Below, piece after piece: positions 1 through 14,218 of a stretch of 64,000 nucleotides of DNA. Source of the DNA: Spinellus fusiger. Lineage: Eukaryota > Mucoromycota > Mucoromycetes > Mucorales > Phycomycetaceae. Where the stretch lies: positions 124,001 through 188,000 of the forward strand of contig JALLLS010000017.1 in assembly GCA_025094145.1 (NCBI GenBank), in the 5' to 3' direction. The notes under the pieces were generated by a model. It was not told the origin of the DNA. It saw only the letters and a program-made list of their open reading frames with translations, and searched no databases. The position numbers and the translations under genes were made by a program. Positions within the stretch are counted from its first letter, which is position 1. Each line of letters begins with the position of its first letter.

Positions 1-1386
1 TGAAAAAATATAGGCGAAAGGTTTGAAATCGCTAGGTGCACCAAGATTTGATTTTGTGATGTGCCCATTCACTGTTGGTAATAAACAGTAGAAACATTGA
101 TTTATAGGTGACGTCATGTTTTCACCTGTCAATTTTGTGTTGAAGTGCTACAGCCAATAAGCTATGGACTTATTCCAATGTCATAATTAAAGTATAGATC
201 AGTAATACCAATTGAACAGTGTCTTGCCTCTCCAAATTGGTTAAGATTGTATGATGCATACTCATAGCTTATTATTATTCATATACTACTATCTGATAAA
301 CAATAAATGATAAGTAACATCTAGTATCTAATAAGTGATAGATTATCACTGTCATCAATAAACCCTTCTAAAGTCAATGGCACACACTAGATCACTGGGC
401 ATTGTCTCTTTCTTTGAGTCATGACATTGCCTCCAACATAGTTAAGGAAGAGACACAGTCCTAGGATACTCCTCAGATATTCCAAGAGAACATAAAATAT
501 AATCTTATATCCATTGACTTATTTCACAGCACAAAGAATCATCATAAATAATTAGAATATCCAGTTGTATTGGACTGATTCATTGATAAACACAGTATAA
601 ACATGAACTACAGTGTTTTCGTTTTAAATTCAAACAAGATAAAAATATACTGAGAATTCAGACAAGCAAAGGGTTATTTTTATGTAATGGGAGGGGGAAT
701 GTAGAGTAACTTGGCCAAAATAAATATCAAAACACAATAGCATTGTTCAAGTTGTACACCTTTGACAAGCTTGTAAATATATCAGCTTTGTGTATCATAG
801 ATGCCTCATCAAAGTTATTTTTTATCCTACATAAACAGCTATTATAGATAGATAGATGTCAAATAACAGTATATCGTCTATCTTTATTGAACATTCAAGG
901 GAAAACACATTAAGAAGTGTATGGTAGTAGAGAAGATTATAGTATCAACATTATGACCTATTTTAATGTATCTATTTAACTTGATCTATGCAAGAACCAC
1001 ACTAGAATCTTTAAAATGCATAGACTATGGACTGGCAAGGCAAATCTTTGCAATAGCATTTTGGAAGAAGAAGAAAGAAAAGAAAAAGAACAGCTTTAAA
1101 TATTACACTCGCAAAGCATATCTGATAACTGTTATCAGAACAGACTATATATAAAAAAAATAATACCTTTAATGACTTTAGAGTGTCACACTTTTCTACT
1201 CTAAAAGTTCTTTTTTTACTTGTCTGAAATAAACTCTCTTTTTTTATCTGAAAATACTTTCACTAAGAATTTAAAGGAAAAGCACTAAAGAGTAAATGAA
1301 AAACTGTCTGTGAAGTGACCTTCTGCTCTTATCACATGATGTGACTGTCTTTTGATTATTTTTTGATAAAGAGTGTTGTCTTGCTA
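1..1386. other. intergenic, AT-rich, upstream of the RRP6-like gene
   Basis: No supported gene. The stretch is AT-rich with many stops in all frames. Short purine-rich and T-rich runs occur near 1070-1100 and 1200-1260, just before the RRP6-like gene, where its promoter should lie. I see no TIR or conserved motif here. Confidence 0.6.
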
Positions 1387-3644
1387 ATGCATAGAACCCT
1401 CATGTCAGCCGAGATTCCTGATCCAGCACTGCAATTCAAAGAATACCAGGCGTCCTTGTTCAAGGCACTGGTGTCAGCAACCTCGGCTTCTAACAGCATT
1501 CCATCAAAAGACTTGGGATTTTATCGCTCTCTTGATCGTGAATTTGCTAAAGATCTTGATCATGTTGGATCACGATTGCTGACTCTTTCCAATGCCTTGT
1601 TACAACAATGTTCTAATAGCACCGGTATCAACACACCAAGTTATGATGATGTTGACGATGTTGTGGATCGCTATGATAGTATTATTGATGTTATGGACGG
1701 TTTGTTCGAGAAAGCTGTAAGTAGAATCAGTAGGTTAGAAATCCTTTTTATCTTGTTTTAACACTTCTTTAAGGATGTATGTCTCGACGAATTAAGAGGT
1801 CACTCTCGTAGAACAGAGAGCACTCTTCAGCAACCAGCACTAGAAGTAACACAGCTATCACAACACTCCAACAATGGCAAGCTGGAATATAAGTTTCTTC
1901 ATGCAAAAAACATTGTTCGTCCCCAGCTTAAATTTAAAGATCGAATCAACAACTCAGCAACTGCACCTTTGGAAAGAAAGATAGTCTATAAACCTCATGC
2001 ACTGGTGCCATTGGATAATAGTAAGTGATTAAAGAAGAAAAGAGATAGCTGTAAACAAGAAGAAATCATCTCACAGAGTCTTATTTGTATTTGTATAGCC
2101 GAATCTATGGAAATGGACAGTGGGACTATTGTTTACTCAATGCCTCATCCTTATGAGTATGAAGTAAAGAACTTGGTCTATCCTGACCATGTATTTGAAG
2201 AGAGAGAGCATGAAATTTACAACCCCCTTGAATCATCCACAGCAACATGGGTGGACACTGAGGAGGGATTGATAGCTATGATGAACGCATTTGAGGGTGC
2301 AGACGAAATAGCAGTGGATTTAGAATATCATAACTATAGAAGTTACCAAGGTTTTACTTGTTTAATGCAGATCAGTACTCGTGATCAGGACTTTATCATT
2401 GATACACTGGAGATTAGAGACAAGATGTGGATGTTGAATGAGTATTTTGCTAATCCTGCCATTATTAAGGTGTGTGTGTGTTTATGCTGGTTGCTCAGTA
2501 TAGAGATGGTACTTATTGTTTGTAGCTCTTCCATGGTGCTGAAAGTGATATTATTTGGCTTCAACGCGATTTCGGTCTCTATATTGTTAATCTTTTTGAT
2601 ACCTATTTTGCCACAAAAGTGTTGGGTAAGGAACAAAATCAAAGTAAACAATACCTTATTCGATGAATATTAGAATTTCCCCATCACGGCTTGGCGTACT
2701 TGCTTAAGAAATACTGCTCTGTGGATGCAGACAAGAAGTATCAATTGGCAGATTGGAGAATCAGGTAAGCAACTTGGACAAAAAAAAGGAGCAGTTTAAA
2801 TAATGCTTATGATAGACCTCTTCCTGAAGAGATGTTGCACTATGCACGCTCTGATACACACTATCTCCTCTACATCTATGATTGTCTTCGCAAGGAGCTT
2901 ATGGAAAAGTCAGGTACTAACCAGAATCTTCTTCGTGCAGTACTTCAAAGATCAGCTGAGCTATCATTGCACAAGCATGAAAGAGAAGTGTATGATGCTG
3001 TGAATGGTCTAGGTCCTGGTGGTTGGAGGAACTTATTGGAAAAGTGGAAGTACTCTATGAATGTCCAGCAAAAGGCTGTATTTAAACAGCTTCATCACTG
3101 GAGAGACCATACAGCAAGAGAGGAAGATGAGTCGACTCGATATGTTTTACCAAACCACATGTTATTTGCACTTGTGGAGAGAATGCCAATTGACTCAGCA
3201 GGTGTTATTGGTTGCTGTAACCCTTGTCCTCCTATTGTCCGTATGAATGCTCAGGCCATTGCTATGCTGATACAGCGTACAAAGGCAGATGCGCTTTCTG
3301 TACATTTAGCATCAGAGAACAATGTGTCAGAAAAAGAAACAGTCGTAATAGAAAAGCCAAAGAAGGTGGCTCAACTCGCAGAAAAGATGACAAAGCGAAA
3401 GCGTGATCTAAAGGCAGATGAAGCTTTCTTTGATCTGGAAAAGATAAAGATGTCCCGGATAGCAGAAGCCAGTGTGCACACAAAGCCCTCTTCAGCACTA
3501 TTCCATACACTCTTGTCGGAATCATTATCACCTGAATTATCAACAGAGGCTTACAAAAAAGTCGAGTTGATAAAGTCTTCTTTAAAATTGGCGTTTCCTT
3601 TTGAAGGGCTTGTCTCTAAAGTCAAGTCAAGAGCCAATCAATAG
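1387..3644 (+). CDS. RRP6: RRP6/EXOSC10-type nuclear exosome 3'-5' exoribonuclease
   Basis: Six exons: 1387-1716, 1774-2020, 2099-2469, 2526-2625, 2674-2764, 2816-3644 (655 aa). Rrp6 is the distributive 3'-5' exonuclease of the nuclear exosome, acting in rRNA and snoRNA trimming and nuclear RNA surveillance. The N-terminal part (about 20-110) resembles the PMC2NT domain that binds Rrp47. The DEDD-Y exonuclease residues are visible: D266 and E268 in VDLE, D324 in [11 protein letters not shown], and Y389 and D393 in YARSDTHYL. The motif HGAESD appears only after the 56-nt intron at 2470-2525 is removed, which supports the splicing. An HRDC domain follows (about 462-525), then a basic tail with KRKRDLK, possibly a nuclear signal. 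The start could be ATG 1387 or ATG 1402. The protein is shorter than yeast Rrp6 (733 aa), mainly at the C terminus. Function is inferred from the family. Confidence 0.93.
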
Positions 3645-5585
3645 ATATTTGCATGTAGTCTGTTTATAGTACAAATAAACATTGAAATGTGTATTTGTAG
3701 CATAATAAGATGGTTTTTACTTATGTGCCTGGGAGATCATATCTACAATACGAAGCTAATATGATAATGTTTTGTTATTAGTGCCTTGTACACACACTTA
3801 ATTTTTATTTATTTAACGAATGGATTGGTTGTAACATTATAATTTATATGCTATAGTAATCTTATGGTATATGCAATAGAGCGCATACTGTATAGCGTTA
3901 TATGAGGATAGGAAAATAAAACGATTGTGAATGGCGTTGGCGTATGTTACATTCTCCTTTTTTGTTACTGTTGTTGGACAAGTCTGTTTAAAGAAATACA
4001 TTCATGTTTATTCAAGTACTTCCCATTGCTCTGTACAAAGCCATGATCTGATGGTGCTACAATATCGATATCGGAAACATACGTTATAGTATTAGTTTAT
4101 ACTGGCTGAGATATTTGTTGGTATGTGTACACAAGCATTTACAAAAGATAATAAGAAGAATCTAGTTAATAAATACTATACAACATGTACAGAGCGAGTC
4201 AAGACAGATGTAAGTGGTAAAGACTAGTTCTGAAAAGAAATCCCATATCCTAAGCTAACAAGACAGAACTATTATCTAAACAATCCAAACATAGAGACAT
4301 GCTGCCAAGGAATAATCGGGTATGTATTTTGGATGGGAGTAGAGAGAATATACTTTCTGTAATAAACTTGAGACATTTTTTGGATAACGCCTTTATTGTC
4401 TATTAAGAGAAGTACCAAAAGTATGGAAGACAAAGTAATTTATATAGCTAATAATGACTGAAGAAAGGGTATAAAAGTCTCTTATAACTGAAAGGATAAT
4501 AAAGTGTATAGTTTTCGCTCGTTAAGTATTATTGAACTGTCTGAAGAAGCATCTATTTGCTTAAGGAAGTTAATAGATAAAGAACAAGTGCTGAAAGTAA
4601 CCCAATTCGTCTTTGTGTCCTGTACCCCTGTCCGATCCTTTTCGAGCGTTACCTTTATCATCAAAACCCGTTACCCTACACTTTCATCTCACAAGTAGAT
4701 TCTTCTGTTATCATAGTGCCTTATATTACTTTTTTTAAAATTACTTTTGGCAATAAGAATAGCTTGGCATCTCCCCATGTTGAAACCCCTGCCGTTTTGG
4801 ACACTACTGAATTTTACCTCAATAGGCTTCATGATGAAAGTATGTCTACAAAGAATAGAGAGATTTACACTATTTTTATCTCAAGAAACTTACTCAGACT
4901 ATTTATGGAAACAAGGAATGTAATGGTCTTGGTGTGATTAGTTTTGATCTAGAATGAATCGCACTTCATTATCTATATCAACTGTCTGGAAAATATCAAA
5001 TAGGGTAGTTTATATGTTTTTATGTCAGACATTTAAGTAACTTTAAAAGCACCCATTTCAAGACTAGGTTGCAGAATTTATATAGAAGTTATCCTACCGT
5101 CTATTCAAATAACATTAGTATTAGACTTGCTGTTGAAAATAGATCTATGCATAAATAGGACACGAGGCTTTATACTGAAACACTTTCTTCTAAAGGGATC
5201 TTTGAAAAATAAATATTGTTAGATAGAGTTAACAAAGTAAATAAATTTATAATAATAAATAGTAGCAGCTGTGCAAATACATTAAGCATGATGATTAGTA
5301 TTTTCTCTAACAAATAGTCTATCACTTGTAACATGGCACTACAATGATTTTTGTTCAAGGTAAAAGTTGCTCTTTAATTGATTCATTTACTTCTTATAAT
5401 AGCCTACTGCTTCATTGTAAGCCAAGATTTTCTTGTTTTGAAATATGCAAAACTACCTATTTGTGTGGGGAATGAGGCTCAATTTACAGAACTCAGGGTA
5501 GCGAGCGAACTAGTGTTTTATTATTTCTTTTTATAGAATACCTCACTATCAAATCATATGATTTGCAAAATATATTATCTACATA
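3645..5585. other. intergenic between RRP6 and the 5.6-kb palindromic element
   Basis: AATAAA-like signals follow the RRP6 stop at about 3675 and 3916. The rest is AT-rich with no supported gene. The segment 4500-4690 holds open frames on both strands without recognisable motifs and has only faint resemblance to 26580-26760. I do not call a gene. Confidence 0.5.
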
Positions 5586-7250
5586 CACACCAGGAGATTT
5601 CTGGGATATATAAAGAAATATCCTGCGAATAAAATTGTATTATTCATGTGATTGGTTAGTATGTTTGAGAATGCTTGTTCGATGTATAAATGGGCTATTT
5701 CAAACTCTATTGCCTATTTTAGCAATAACTATTGACTTTGCAATTAGAAAGTATAGAATTGGCTATAAAGATAAGAAATAGAACAAGAATCATCCCAATA
5801 TTACAACTCAGTCACTGATATTCTTCTCTTAACATAGTTTGTTATCCTTAAGCCCACAGCATTTGCAGTATGACACTGCTTAAGAAAGATGTATTATAGG
5901 ACACAGTGAATTAACTCTAGTGGTCATTGTCCATAAAATAGAAGCAAGTTTACTTATATTAAGAATAGTATAGTCATTGATTAAATCAGTATTCATCATC
6001 ACCTCAACTATCTCATTGTAACTGGTATTAACGGTGGTGCTTAGTGAGAACAAAGTATTGTTTCTAATACTGTCTTTTAGGCCCAAGGCAAATAGAGTGT
6101 GAATTGTTTGACTTGTGAATTTTGACTTGTGAATACACTCTAGACAATACTGATATTGTTGAAGACCACTTATAGGACTAATTTGACAAGCGCTTAAACT
6201 TTAAGCTATTGGTTACTGTGAGAAATAACAAAGTAATAATGACAACGAGTAAGAGTAAGTTTTTTTTAGTGTCATCTTTGATCTTAATATCATAAGAAAT
6301 CCAAATAGTTAAACGTGTAGTGAAACTCTGATGTTTGCTCCATTAATTTTCTACTTTTTCTATCTTTTTTTTCTTACTTATATAACTAAACAGTAATAAT
6401 TCTTATCTTTTTATAACACTAAAGTCGTTAAGGCTTTATCTTTCTTCCAGTAAGGTCATCCAAAGAGATCTGGCTGCCATGGAGATATCTTTCCCCCTTT
6501 TTTTAACGTATGACCTCGATCTAAACTGAGTTTTATATAATCGAATCATGGTGTTGCTATTTTAGAATTTGACTTCACGACAAAGGTGGCGTTATAATTA
6601 AAGGTAGTAGTTGATCTAAGAGGCGTGTAGAACTCGAGAGAGAGAGAGTCGCTCCAACACAAAGATCATACACAAAAGAGGGAATTGGGGGATGTACTTA
6701 ACGGTATAGTCTTTCTGATAATACCTTGTTCTCACTAAGTACTGTTGTTGAGGTGGATCTTAGTGCTGCTTTTGTTAAATAGTTTATGAAAAATTCAGTC
6801 AATTAATGGCTATAGCTTTCTAAGTAAATTTTGTTCGATAATCAATCCATATTCAACATTGTTACACTCCTACTGTGAACTTAGGGATAACAAACTATGT
6901 TAAGAAAAGAAACTTGGAGACTGAGTTTTGATCATGGGGTGATTCTGATTCTACTTATTTTTATAGCCAACTTTACACTTTTTTTAAAAATAAATAAATA
7001 AAAGACACACTTTTATCAATAAATAAATAAGAACTGTACCAATCTTAAATTGAAAGTGTTCCAATCATTTATAGAAAAAGTGTATAATTTTTAATTCTAA
7101 AGTCAATATTTATTGCTAAAATAGACGTATGAAGATTAAAATATATTATTTGGACGGCGAAATGGTCTATTAAGACATATTATCCAATAGAAATACTATA
7201 GTCTAATTATTTGTTTATTTCTTTTTATATCTCAAAATTCTTTAGGTGTG
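5586..7250. mobile_element. palindromic element with CACACC termini and TA flanks (family A copy)
   Basis: The ends are CACACCAGGAGATTTCTGGG (left) and, on the other strand, CACACCTAAAGAATTTTGAG (right). Each is bordered by TA (5584-5585, 7251-7252), as in Tc1/mariner-type insertion. The first ~525 bp (5586-6110) and last ~530 bp (6720-7250) are inverted, diverged copies of one module, which also forms the right half of the element at 36083-37297. The left arm carries a minus-strand open frame (6086-5880) with the peptide STTVNTSYNEIVEVMMNTDL. The same peptide appears, broken by stops, at 36.8 kb. The centre (6110-6720) includes a stretch (about 6267-6330) related to 30095-30160. No transposase is recognised, so it is probably non-autonomous. 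Confidence 0.6.
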
Positions 7251-8149
7251 TAAGGTAAATGAGACACTTATGGCATCTTTAGGCTATGCTTTTGTTTTTT
7301 TAAGGGTCTACTAAAATGCCAACTTCTTAGGCTCTCATCTCATGGTGAGAGGTATGTTTGACCGGTTTAATTTCGAGCAACAAGGCAGGGGTAAACAAAT
7401 GACAAAAATATATGAAGTTTTAAGTGTTCATGCTTATACAATATCTAAAGCAGTAGTGGCTTTCTGTGGCATCATAAACTAGTTTTATGATAATGGACTA
7501 TGTAATTTACCCTTTAATGCAACAATCTATCAGCCCCACATTAAAGCAGTTTATAGAAATTCATGGAGTTTTTAGGTTTTGAGTTATATTCCTTATCTCA
7601 CTATTGTAATAACTTGAGACTTTCGATAAAAAATGTTTACAACAGCATAGAATGTTGTATGTAAACGGTACTCAGTAATTGATATGCTAATTCTGAGTCT
7701 ACTAGAAGTTGATATCTTCTCTCTAACTGAAAATGAGGCTATCTGCCATACCCCTCTTGCTCTTGTTCTTAATCCCAACACTATGAAGACCTTTAACTAT
7801 ATCTCAATAGTATAAATCACTCTATTATAGTATATGAGTTTTTAGAAAAAGAAGCTCAAACTTGCTTCATTAAACATAGATAAGAGCTTTGAGATGATTA
7901 ACCGGATAGTCTCAATTCTATTTGCTTCATTGTCCTATCTACTCTTATTTATGGATACAACAGTTGGCATGTCTATTTGGATGATTGTTGAATCTGGAGT
8001 TTGACAATAACAGTGAGAAGACTCAGGCAATACCTTCAAGCTGCCACTATTTTTTTTTGGTAAAGATCCACTTCTTTTCTAGTATTTCTATTAACAATTT
8101 AATTAATATAAAACTATTGTCGTTATCTCACATGAGCTCATTGGGTGAC

Positions 8150-8178
8150 TCATCATGTCATGTCATGTCATGTCATAG
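8150..8178. repeat. CATGT pentamer microsatellite
   Basis: About five tandem copies of TCATG/CATGT in a non-coding stretch. Confidence 0.85.
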
Positions 8179-10073
8179 AGTACTATTGCTCATGCATGCA
8201 ATAAGCAAACATATAAACTTATTGGAACTTTGATATAGTGTATAGTTTTTATTAAGAAAAAATCTAATAATTCTTTTGCTAATCTACAGTAAGTTCTCAC
8301 ATAGGGACTAACAAAGTCATAATACTATAGACCTTGGTATAAATAGAAGCTATCACGGAAAGTATACCAGCATTCTTGAATGTAAAGATCATTATTAAAA
8401 AAAAAGAAAAAAAAAGAGGAGGATACAATGAAAGGCAATGGTAACAATTAAGAGCTCAGATAGATCAACTATAAGGCCCAAGGTGCATATAGTAAAATAA
8501 AATACCTTGAAATAAAAATCATTTGAATTTAACAATTTATTCATTATTTAGCACTTGGAACTGGTTCAAAGTCTTGAAATCTAACTGAAATCTGTCTCTA
8601 CCCAGTAGGTGCCACAATTTAGTTTAGTCATATTCCGAGTTTTAATTCTCTTCCATTTTTATTCAGTTTTTATTCATTTCCACCTAATAGCCCAGAAATA
8701 GATATAGGATGCAGGTACAGTTTTTCCACTTCCAATACAGTTTTATCCAACTCGGAGTGATGGATCAACAAATATTATTTTTAGAAGACATGTTCAGGTC
8801 ATAATATTGGCTAAATAATATTTACATTCAGAAATATTCCCTCACCATGACAGGCTGTGTATGAAAATAAATAAGAAGAATACAAGCTTTAGATCAAACT
8901 ACTTGCTTTAAACACATACACAAAAACAAGGAATAAACAATGTAGAATTAAGATAAGCTATTTATCTATTAAAATTAGAATAGTCCAAGGTTTTGATATA
9001 ATAAAAGAGATGAATTGATATGAATTTATATTTTTATAATAGTAAATGACTCAGTACAAGACAGACTGTTTATCAATGAATTTAAGTTTGGTAAAGTGAT
9101 GGGGGAAAGAGTAATGACGATTTTAGAAAAACAGATTTCTTTTTTTGTTTGTTTGTTTGTTTGTTTGAAAATTTGCAACTACTTTCTCCCCATCACTTTA
9201 TTCTCTGTCTTCCTTTTGTTACACTGATCCCCTATTTTGTGACTAGTCCCGTAAGTAGAGTATTATATAATTCAACAAGCACTGCATTGAGCTGTACATC
9301 TGTTGAATGCATCCCCAATTCATCTGAATTACCCAACACTGCATATGTTGACATATTAGTTAGGCTAAATGGAAAGAAATATCTGAACTATCGAGACTAT
9401 TTATTGAGTGATTATAATGTCAGTTTTTAACAATAAAAGAGTGAGTCAGACTATCTATGAAATCCTAGACAAATTGAAGATGAGGTTACCAGTTTGAGAA
9501 TTGAAACAAACAAACAAAAAATCCTTGACTTGTAGCTTATATGATTCTTTTTCCTTATTTAGTACCATTAACACTAATAGAGTACAATCACTTCAACGGC
9601 AATAATAAAAATAAAAAAAAACAAATTCAATCTAGGATATGTAATACTTCAAGTATAATGTCTGTTCAATGCTGAGGTGTCAGTATTTGATATACTGAAA
9701 CTCAGCTGTTTTGAGAAACTTTTATCAACATTACGGACAGGCCCAGAGGAAGCCTTTGCACGTTTAACAAGTACCGATTCTTACATTCTGCTAGAAAGTT
9801 TGAATACAAAACAAGATTGAGTATCATGAACCGCTGCTAGAAAAAGATGAGTTTTGAATTTTATGATATTGATCTTTGACACAACTGTAGTCGACAACTC
9901 AAATCTAAATCCTAATCTATCTCCCAACTTATTATCTTATTAATGTATATTCACTATATTTGCCACAGATATGAATTTTAAAGAGACACTATTGGATTTG
10001 ATGTATAAAAATTGGCAGATAGAGATATGTTTGTATTTACAAATAAACGCCATTAAAAGTTCTAATAAGGCAA

Positions 10074-10130
10074 TCATTAGGCCAAATGCACAGATAGCAA
10101 AAATAATATCCGCAAACTAGAATACTCTGA
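10074..10130 (+). repeat. possible diverged solo LINE 3' tail
   Basis: Reads AGGCCAAATGC, then GATAGCAA, then an A-rich run ending in ATACTCTGAACT. This follows the order of the 3' end of the LINE at 22785-22840 (AAATGCCCA, AATAGCAACC, AATACTTTGAACT). The match is partial and made by eye. A similar, weaker piece lies at 8474-8505. Confidence 0.3.
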
Positions 10131-13100
10131 ACTTTACTCTAATACACAGAAAAATGCTTGTCTTTTAATCATACATCTCATCATTGAGTTAAACTATCAA
10201 GAAGAACTCAAACTAAAATGTCTTTTGCAACAATTATTCAATATTCTTTTACTGTAGCCAGAATGTAGTAACGAGTAAGTTAAAGTTCGTCTTTAAGAAT
10301 CAACGACCCTTATTTTATTTTATAGTTAAAATATGACATGTTTATTCTGTGAGGCTACTTGGTAGTGGTTGATATATATTCTTAAACAATAAACAAGCAC
10401 TCTGAATAATTTTCTTGCTTTGTCAGTTGTACTTCTATCTTGAATGATGTAATGAATAGTCCGCGATATAATGATAGTCTTTTTTTGTATTCTTTGCGAT
10501 ATAATGATAGTGTCAAGCAAGTTAAACACAAAATCATATTAGGAATAAATGAAAACTATGACATCTATATCAACTCTATTTATTTCTATTAAAAAATAGT
10601 GGTCTCATAAAAATTCCTCCATTATAGGTTGTATCGTGGGAAGCATTCTACTTCGTAAGTATAAGGTATTTTACATCATATCAGTCATGAGAAACTATTC
10701 CATGAGAGTAGAAATGAAAGGAAATTAAAAATAGAAACACAAGATAAGAATAGAGTATGAATGAAACAAAGATGAAGGTTGGAGAGTATAACTAATCTCC
10801 ATCTCTCGGCTGTTTTTAATCCTGTGTTTGATCATGTGAGTTATCCAAGTAAAAGCGTAGATGAAACGAGTAGGTTGTGTGGATAAGAAAAGAATCTTTA
10901 TTATTAAAATAAAATAGTAGCCAATACTTATGAAAAGATCTGTTTTGATTTGCTTAATCTATTTGAAAGATCTAATCGTTAAGGCATAATGATGAGTAGT
11001 TTTTCTATTTATTTAACAGCTACCACAGGTTTTGAAATTGAAGGAACAGAGTGTATCCCGTTTAGTGGATTGATACAAAGAAAAGTGCCACAATATTTAT
11101 GTGCTACATTTGTGATAGGTCCAGTCTTGACTGATACTCAATACAAATTAAGCAAATCTCAGCAAAGACTGGTGCTCAGTTGATGCTTCTTGAATAACAA
11201 ATATAAGCTTCGCCAGCATCCAGTAAAATATCTATAGAATGCAAAAGAGAATCAGTAACAACAATAGCTATCTCCAAAAACCATCTAAAATAAATATAAA
11301 AAAAGCCCTTTTGAAAATTGATTTATTTCTCTTAGTAGGATAGAATGAGACTAGTGCTATGTCTAAGAAGAATTTTATTGTGTACCAGCTTATCAACCCA
11401 TATTAAAAATGCTGATCTAAAACTAACCCCTTTGAATACTGGTAAAAAGAAAAAGTTAAACAGTCTTTGAAGTATTTGGTTTGATATATCCAGAGATATT
11501 AAAACTCTTACCTTTTGTCTCATTCATTTTCTTTGTAATCAAGACAGAAATTGAAATAAAACAATAGTGATCCTACTAAAAACTTATTTAAAACACTGAA
11601 TCACATATTGATACTAAGATATTTTATTTGTGGTTTAGTAATACATCACCTTTAACTCTATGCTTTGGTGTTATAGTGAACTTGGAAGATGCTCAAAAGT
11701 ATTTTTTAACTTAAATGAAGTGGCTAGTCATAAGACATAAATTGGTACAGAACGAGTATTCTAAATCGAGAGTATATTGTAGGCAGTTGAGATTATCATT
11801 CACAAACATTATGTTTAAACAACATAAAGAAATAGTCTACTTGATTGAATTCTTAATAAATCAGTTTTTAATAGCACAGCAAACGTACTCAATATTAAGT
11901 CTAAACATTTAGTTTAACATTTGATAAAGTTTTTTTTAATATCTATCCAATCAAACCTAGATCTTATTTTGATGTATAGAGCAAATTAGAAACTGATATA
12001 TAATACTAGTAGTGACAATAAGTTTGACATGTATTACCTTGTATTTGAATCAATAAACCACATAGAGTGAATATTAAATATCTCTTGTTGAATGAGTCAT
12101 GTAAAACTAAGGTTTGAAGGGGGCACTCCTTTTAGACAGCCTTTTGTAGAACAGTAAATCAATATCTAAATGAATACTGGGCAATGCCTTTAGGAAATAG
12201 TCTGACTGTTGCCTTCTTTTCTCTTCATTTATAGCATGTCTAATTCTATAACCTAAATTCACAGTAATACGGAAAACGGATGAAACAAAAAAGGCAATGT
12301 ATGTTTTGTGAGATAAGTACAGTTGAATAGCATAAACATAGCATTCTTAAAACAGATCGGGTAGTGTATGTAAAAACTGTTACTGCTACTGAAAACCAGA
12401 TGATGATCTGAGTCTATTGTAGTTAAATAAAAACTGGAAGTTTATCACTTTAAATACACATTGTTGTTTTGGTTCAACTATGCTTTGTTTTTTATAGAAA
12501 TTTACATTCATCACTTAATATTAGATACTGTTGATGCATGATTATTTCTGCATTATAATGAATAGGCATAGATGTCATCCTATACATTATACTTTATCCA
12601 TTGAAAAGCATTCGTAAAAAGAAAGTATCTTAACTATAGCTATTCTATAAAATACTTTACATTTCTTTCTAGTCTCTGTTTTATTGTTTACGTATCATTC
12701 TTTCTGTCACCTTTTCGATATTGCATAATAATCACTGTTCATCAGAAACTATTCTGAATTGCTAAAAAAAAAAAGAAAAAGGCGACCGGAATACTTGATT
12801 TTCAAATAAATGATTCTATATCTACCACAAAAAGTAATGAAGATCAAGTATACCCATACTCATACTATGTTTTTTTTCCCATTTTTTTCCTTTTATAAAC
12901 AACTCCACCACCGGGTATCAGTTGCTTATAAAAAGAGTTTCTTTCAAAGTTAATTCTATTTTTATTTCCATGTCCAACTCTCTCACTATCGATGTTGAAA
13001 CAAACAATGACTAACATTACTTTATCAAAATAGACAAGCTTTTTTTTTATCTAGTTTATTACTATTCTATCTTTCTAGAGAGAATGAAATAGGCATTCTT

Positions 13101-14218
13101 ATTATCAACATCACCATGGCTTATCTGTGTTAGTAGAACACGGCATGTAGAGTGTTTCTATACTTGTAAACCTTCATGACAGGCAATTGAGTATATAAAT
13201 AAGTTATATTTTCTAATGTCACATTGACTGACATAAAATAGTTTTTACGAGTAAAATGATGAAAATGGAAATGATGGGGCTTTCAATATGTCATTTTCGA
13301 TGAAACCAGGGCCAACAGTAGCCTATCACTGAGCACTAAACTCAAATTCAATAAGCTGAATGTATCTCAATTGTATTTTATATTGGTAAAAAAGTTATTT
13401 CTCTCATATAAGAGATATTAATTTATAGTAAATTTGAATTCGGCAACTTTTTTTTTTTTCGTAATGTGATACTTTCAATTTATTTTCTAGTTATTTAGTA
13501 ACTGTGCCACTTTACAGGCCTCTTCCTAACTAGAATCATTGTGTTTGGACTTTTGTACCAAAAATCGATAAAAGTATCTTTAGTAGTCACAATTAAGTAG
13601 CACACAAAAAGGTGTAAGCTGTGATTCAAGCAAGCATGTTTTCCCAGATGGTTGTAGGAAGGAGAATCTGCCAATTGATTCAATGAGTGGGATATGTATT
13701 CGTAAAATAATAATGCTTATTACCAACCCTGTATTTCTTTACAAGTATAGATCAAATAGTGCGAAATACTTGGGTACTACACTGAGCACTTATATATTTA
13801 TAGAAAATACAGTGTAACAAGAAAATCAATGACAAAGAATACCTCTCTAGTTTTATTTCATTGCCTTGTATCATGAAAATAAAAACGATAAAAAGAAGAA
13901 AATCAAATTGAAGAACTGATGTGGCAAAATAGAGAGGACAGTCTAGAAAACTAACTCCATTAATGCAAAGGACTAATTGCCTAAATGCGGTAAAAATTAA
14001 AACAGTTCACCTAAAACCCAGCATTGGTTGTGTAGCAGTGTGGAGAAAACAATAAGTAAAACCTATGGACTAAAGCGGAATGTGCTGAGATTAAAACAGT
14101 AAGGCTATTCGAGTCTCCATACTTTTCTCGCCTATAAATACGACAATCAAACTTCACATTTCTTTCGCAATTACTGTTGTTTTAATCAATCCCTTCAATC
14201 CGATAAAAATAACAGGTG

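Larger units (their letters stand above)
7251..14218. other. long AT-rich gene-poor stretch
   Basis: About 7 kb with no supported gene. It contains a CATGT pentamer run (8150-8178), a GTTT run (about 9145-9167), an inverted pair at 9092-9105 and 9181-9200 centred on AAGTGATGGGG, and two possible diverged LINE 3' tails (8474-8505, 10074-10130). The open frame at 9149-9430 has a protein-like second half but no motif I can name. The last ~300 bases are the presumed promoter of the JEN-type gene. Confidence 0.5.

Noticed and set aside
9149..9430. 93-codon + strand frame
   Set aside because: No recognisable motif, starts in a GTTT microsatellite, no intron or neighbour support.
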